Assembly (NCBI GenBank): GCA_964553435.1
Contig: CAZKKM010000037.1
Location: forward strand, 1 to 14,667
Direction of reading: 5' to 3'
Length of the DNA stretch: 14,667 nucleotides
Source of the DNA: RUG11867 sp964553435
GTDB taxonomy: Bacteria > Bacillota_I > Bacilli_A > RF39 > UBA660
The position numbers were made by a program, and so were the translations under genes. A model generated the notes under the pieces. It was not told the DNA's origin. It saw only the letters and a list, made by a program, of their open reading frames with translations, and made no database searches. Numbering within the stretch: the stretch's first letter is position 1; each line of letters begins with the position of its first letter. Below are positions 13,435 through 14,667 of the stretch, one piece after another.

Positions 13435-13460
13435 AAAGATCGTCCTTTTAGACGATCTTT
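13435..13460 (-). terminator. terminator hairpin of the M15 peptidase gene
   Basis: A perfect 10-bp stem AAAGATCGTC / GACGATCTTT with a 6-nt loop. It overlaps the TAA stop (13459-13461). The T tract is short (TTT, then CGATTT), so it may be a leaky terminator or a 3' stabilising hairpin. Confidence 0.65.
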
Positions 13461-14493
13461 ATTCGCTATATTGACTGGTAAGCCCGAAATACGATTCCAT
13501 CGTAATCCAATCGCCATTGTTGTATAACTTTGTTGCCAAGTCAGTACCCACATACCGCAAATGCCATGGTTCGTAAATATAACCTGTCTCGTCATCTTTA
13601 TCTTTTGGATATCTCAAAATAAATCCGTATTTATAACAATTTTGATTTACCCAAATTCCCTCTTTTGTACTGCCGAAAGATTCGGAAACCGAATTCAAAT
13701 CGAAAGCAAAACCTGATTGATGCTCGCTGTGACCTGGCCTTGCCGAATAAGTATCCGCGGCCGCTTTTCCATTTCTGTTCACGTATCCGTTATAAAGAGC
13801 TGTTTGATAATTGTATGATCGATAGCCGCTCGCAACCCACAGAGTCAATCCCAGCGAAGCTGCGTCGGATTTCATCTTGTTATAAGCATCGACTGCTGCC
13901 TTATCGAGACAATCGGCACAGTTATCTTGGTTGACCGTCTTATAAGTATTTTTAGGTACATAATTTTTTGGAAGAGAATAAGTTTTATTGACTATCAAGT
14001 ATCCATCGACATAAGATATGCCATCTATCACCTCAACTACAAATCCCTTAGGGGTCGTCACAGAAGAAGATACGTTTCCCGCAGGTTCTAAAGGTTTGGA
14101 AGCATTGTTTGTCGATGTATTGGTCGACGGATTAGAAGGAACTGACGGTTCATTTTGCATAGGCGGTTCATTCGTCTGTCCTCCACCTTGTGGCTTTGCC
14201 GGCTCGTTCTCATCATCTTTTCCTTGTTCGTTCTCTTTATCTTCATCGTCCTTCTTATCGTAGTTCTGACTTTGATTCTCGTTGACAGTGACCTTTTTAT
14301 CTTTATCGTTCGTCATCTCGATGGCTCCCCAAATAATGCCATTTATCACAAATCCTAAAAGAACGAGCTTCAACAAAGTATTTCTCACCTTTTTATTGGT
14401 CTTAACTTTCTGTATATTCGCCAATCCTAAAATTATCAAACATCCTGGCATCGCGAACATGAGGACGAAAAATACGGTTTCTAATATTTTCAT
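13459..14493 (-). CDS. membrane-anchored M15 family D-Ala-D-Ala (or L,D-) carboxypeptidase, VanY/DacY-like
   Basis: 344 aa; start at 14493 after GGGAGA. Two hydrophobic helices (about 5-25 and 41-60) anchor the N-terminus, unusual for a family that normally has one signal or anchor helix. Residues 61-147 are a disordered linker, first acidic (DEDKENEQGKDDE) then Pro/Asn/Ser/Thr-rich, long enough to span the wall. The zinc peptidase domain follows: WVASGYRSYNYQ, then SEHQSGFAFD (H258, D265) and EPWHLRYVG (H311), giving the three Zn ligands and the catalytic Glu308. It trims peptidoglycan stem peptides outside the cell. A Cys pair (NCADC) before the catalytic core could form a disulfide. It has a strong promoter and is probably monocistronic. 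Confidence 0.93.
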   Translation of the reverse strand: MKILETVFFVLMFAMPGCLIILGLANIQKVKTNKKVRNTLLKLVLLGFVINGIIWGAIEMTNDKDKKVTVNENQSQNYDKKDDEDKENEQGKDDENEPAKPQGGGQTNEPPMQNEPSVPSNPSTNTSTNNASKPLEPAGNVSSSVTTPKGFVVEVIDGISYVDGYLIVNKTYSLPKNYVPKNTYKTVNQDNCADCLDKAAVDAYNKMKSDAASLGLTLWVASGYRSYNYQTALYNGYVNRNGKAAADTYSARPGHSEHQSGFAFDLNSVSESFGSTKEGIWVNQNCYKYGFILRYPKDKDDETGYIYEPWHLRYVGTDLATKLYNNGDWITMESYFGLTSQYSE

Positions 14494-14572
14494 GACAAAT
14501 CTCCCATCTTTTAAATTCTCTATATTAATCCTATGCCAACATTCTACTTTTATAGAGATATTTCTACTTGAA

Positions 14573-14601
14573 ATTATACTTCAAATAGTCCGAAAAGACA
14601 A
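14573..14601 (-). promoter_or_regulatory. promoter for the M15 peptidase gene
   Basis: On the minus strand, TTGTCT (14596-14601), exactly 17 nt, and TATAAT (14573-14578). The leader to the ATG at 14493 would be about 70 nt. I see no riboswitch-like structure in it. Confidence 0.75.
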
Positions 14602-14625
14602 CCTAAATAAAATTTGAGTTTAGGT
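14601..14625 (-). terminator. inverted repeat at the right edge, possible terminator of the next gene
   Basis: ACCTAAA / TTTAGGT, a perfect 7-bp stem with an 11-nt loop, adjoining the -35 of the peptidase promoter. On minus it is followed by TGTCTTTT, a poor T tract. Overlap with a possible stop codon at 14620-14622 would match the habit seen elsewhere in the window. It could equally be an operator. Confidence 0.35.
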
Positions 14626-14667
14626 ATTTTCACTAAAAGTAGAAGGAAAAGAGTAAACCAAGCTGAT
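14620..14667 (-). CDS. possible 3' end of an upstream gene (15 codons), cut by the right edge
   Basis: On the minus strand one frame reads ISLVYSFPSTFSENT then TAA, ending inside the inverted repeat at 14601-14625. The evidence is only the stop/hairpin overlap pattern common here. Another frame (a hydrophobic reading through to 14574) is also open, so this is a weak call. Confidence 0.2.
   Translation of the reverse strand: MSLVYSFPSTFSENT

Overview
The window comes from a low-GC member of the Bacillota. Likely relatives are uncultured Bacilli lineages from animal guts (Erysipelotrichales/RF39-like), but this placement is an inference. It uses the standard bacterial code: TGA is a real stop in several genes and Trp is read from TGG. 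Promoters are sigma-A-like, genes are tightly packed, and a 10-N scaffold gap at 2059-2068 points to a draft or metagenome assembly. Most genes lie on the minus strand; only the NifU-like gene and the ferredoxin are on plus. I see no tRNA, rRNA, CRISPR array, insertion sequence or prophage gene.

Layout from left to right. (1) 1-553: the 5' part of a secreted protein with a SipW/TasA-type signal sequence. (2) 770-3037: a fused ABC ATPase/FtsX-type permease, then 3138-4208: a six-helix membrane protein of unknown function. (3) 4320-5910: an AI-2E/PerM-family transporter gene followed 1 nt later by a small unknown gene. (4) 6065-6328: a NifU-type Fe-S protein on plus, overlapping tail to tail with a CotS/YutH-like degenerate kinase-fold protein (6323-7216). 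(5) 7314-8264: a second SipW/TasA-type secreted protein, ending in two Cys/Trp repeats and driven by a near-consensus promoter whose -35 sits in a perfect palindrome. (6) 8424-10723: a probable three-gene unit (tail-anchored unknown, YutD, DUF1292 protein with P/E/V-rich linkers). (7) 10763-11449: a YunB-like sporulation protein. (8) 11475-12425: a very acidic tail-anchored unknown. (9) 12527-12817: a single-cluster ferredoxin with a metallothionein-like CxC tail. (10) 12864-13379: TrmL tRNA methyltransferase, then 13459-14493: a membrane-anchored M15 D,D/L,D-carboxypeptidase.

The NifU-like/YutH-like/YutD/YunB set matches genes that, from memory, lie in the same chromosomal neighbourhood (yut-yun) in Bacillus subtilis. 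This looks like a remnant of ancestral Bacilli gene order and suggests an endospore-forming ancestry. The cell-wall peptidase and two surface proteins indicate a walled cell, not a Mollicutes-type one.

The least explained parts are the paired SipW/TasA-type proteins with their C-terminal Cys/Trp repeat, the Cys-rich ferredoxin tail, the tail-anchored unknowns, the habit of placing intrinsic terminators on the stop codon, and a strong excess of the tetranucleotide TCGA that is missing from the gene at the left edge.
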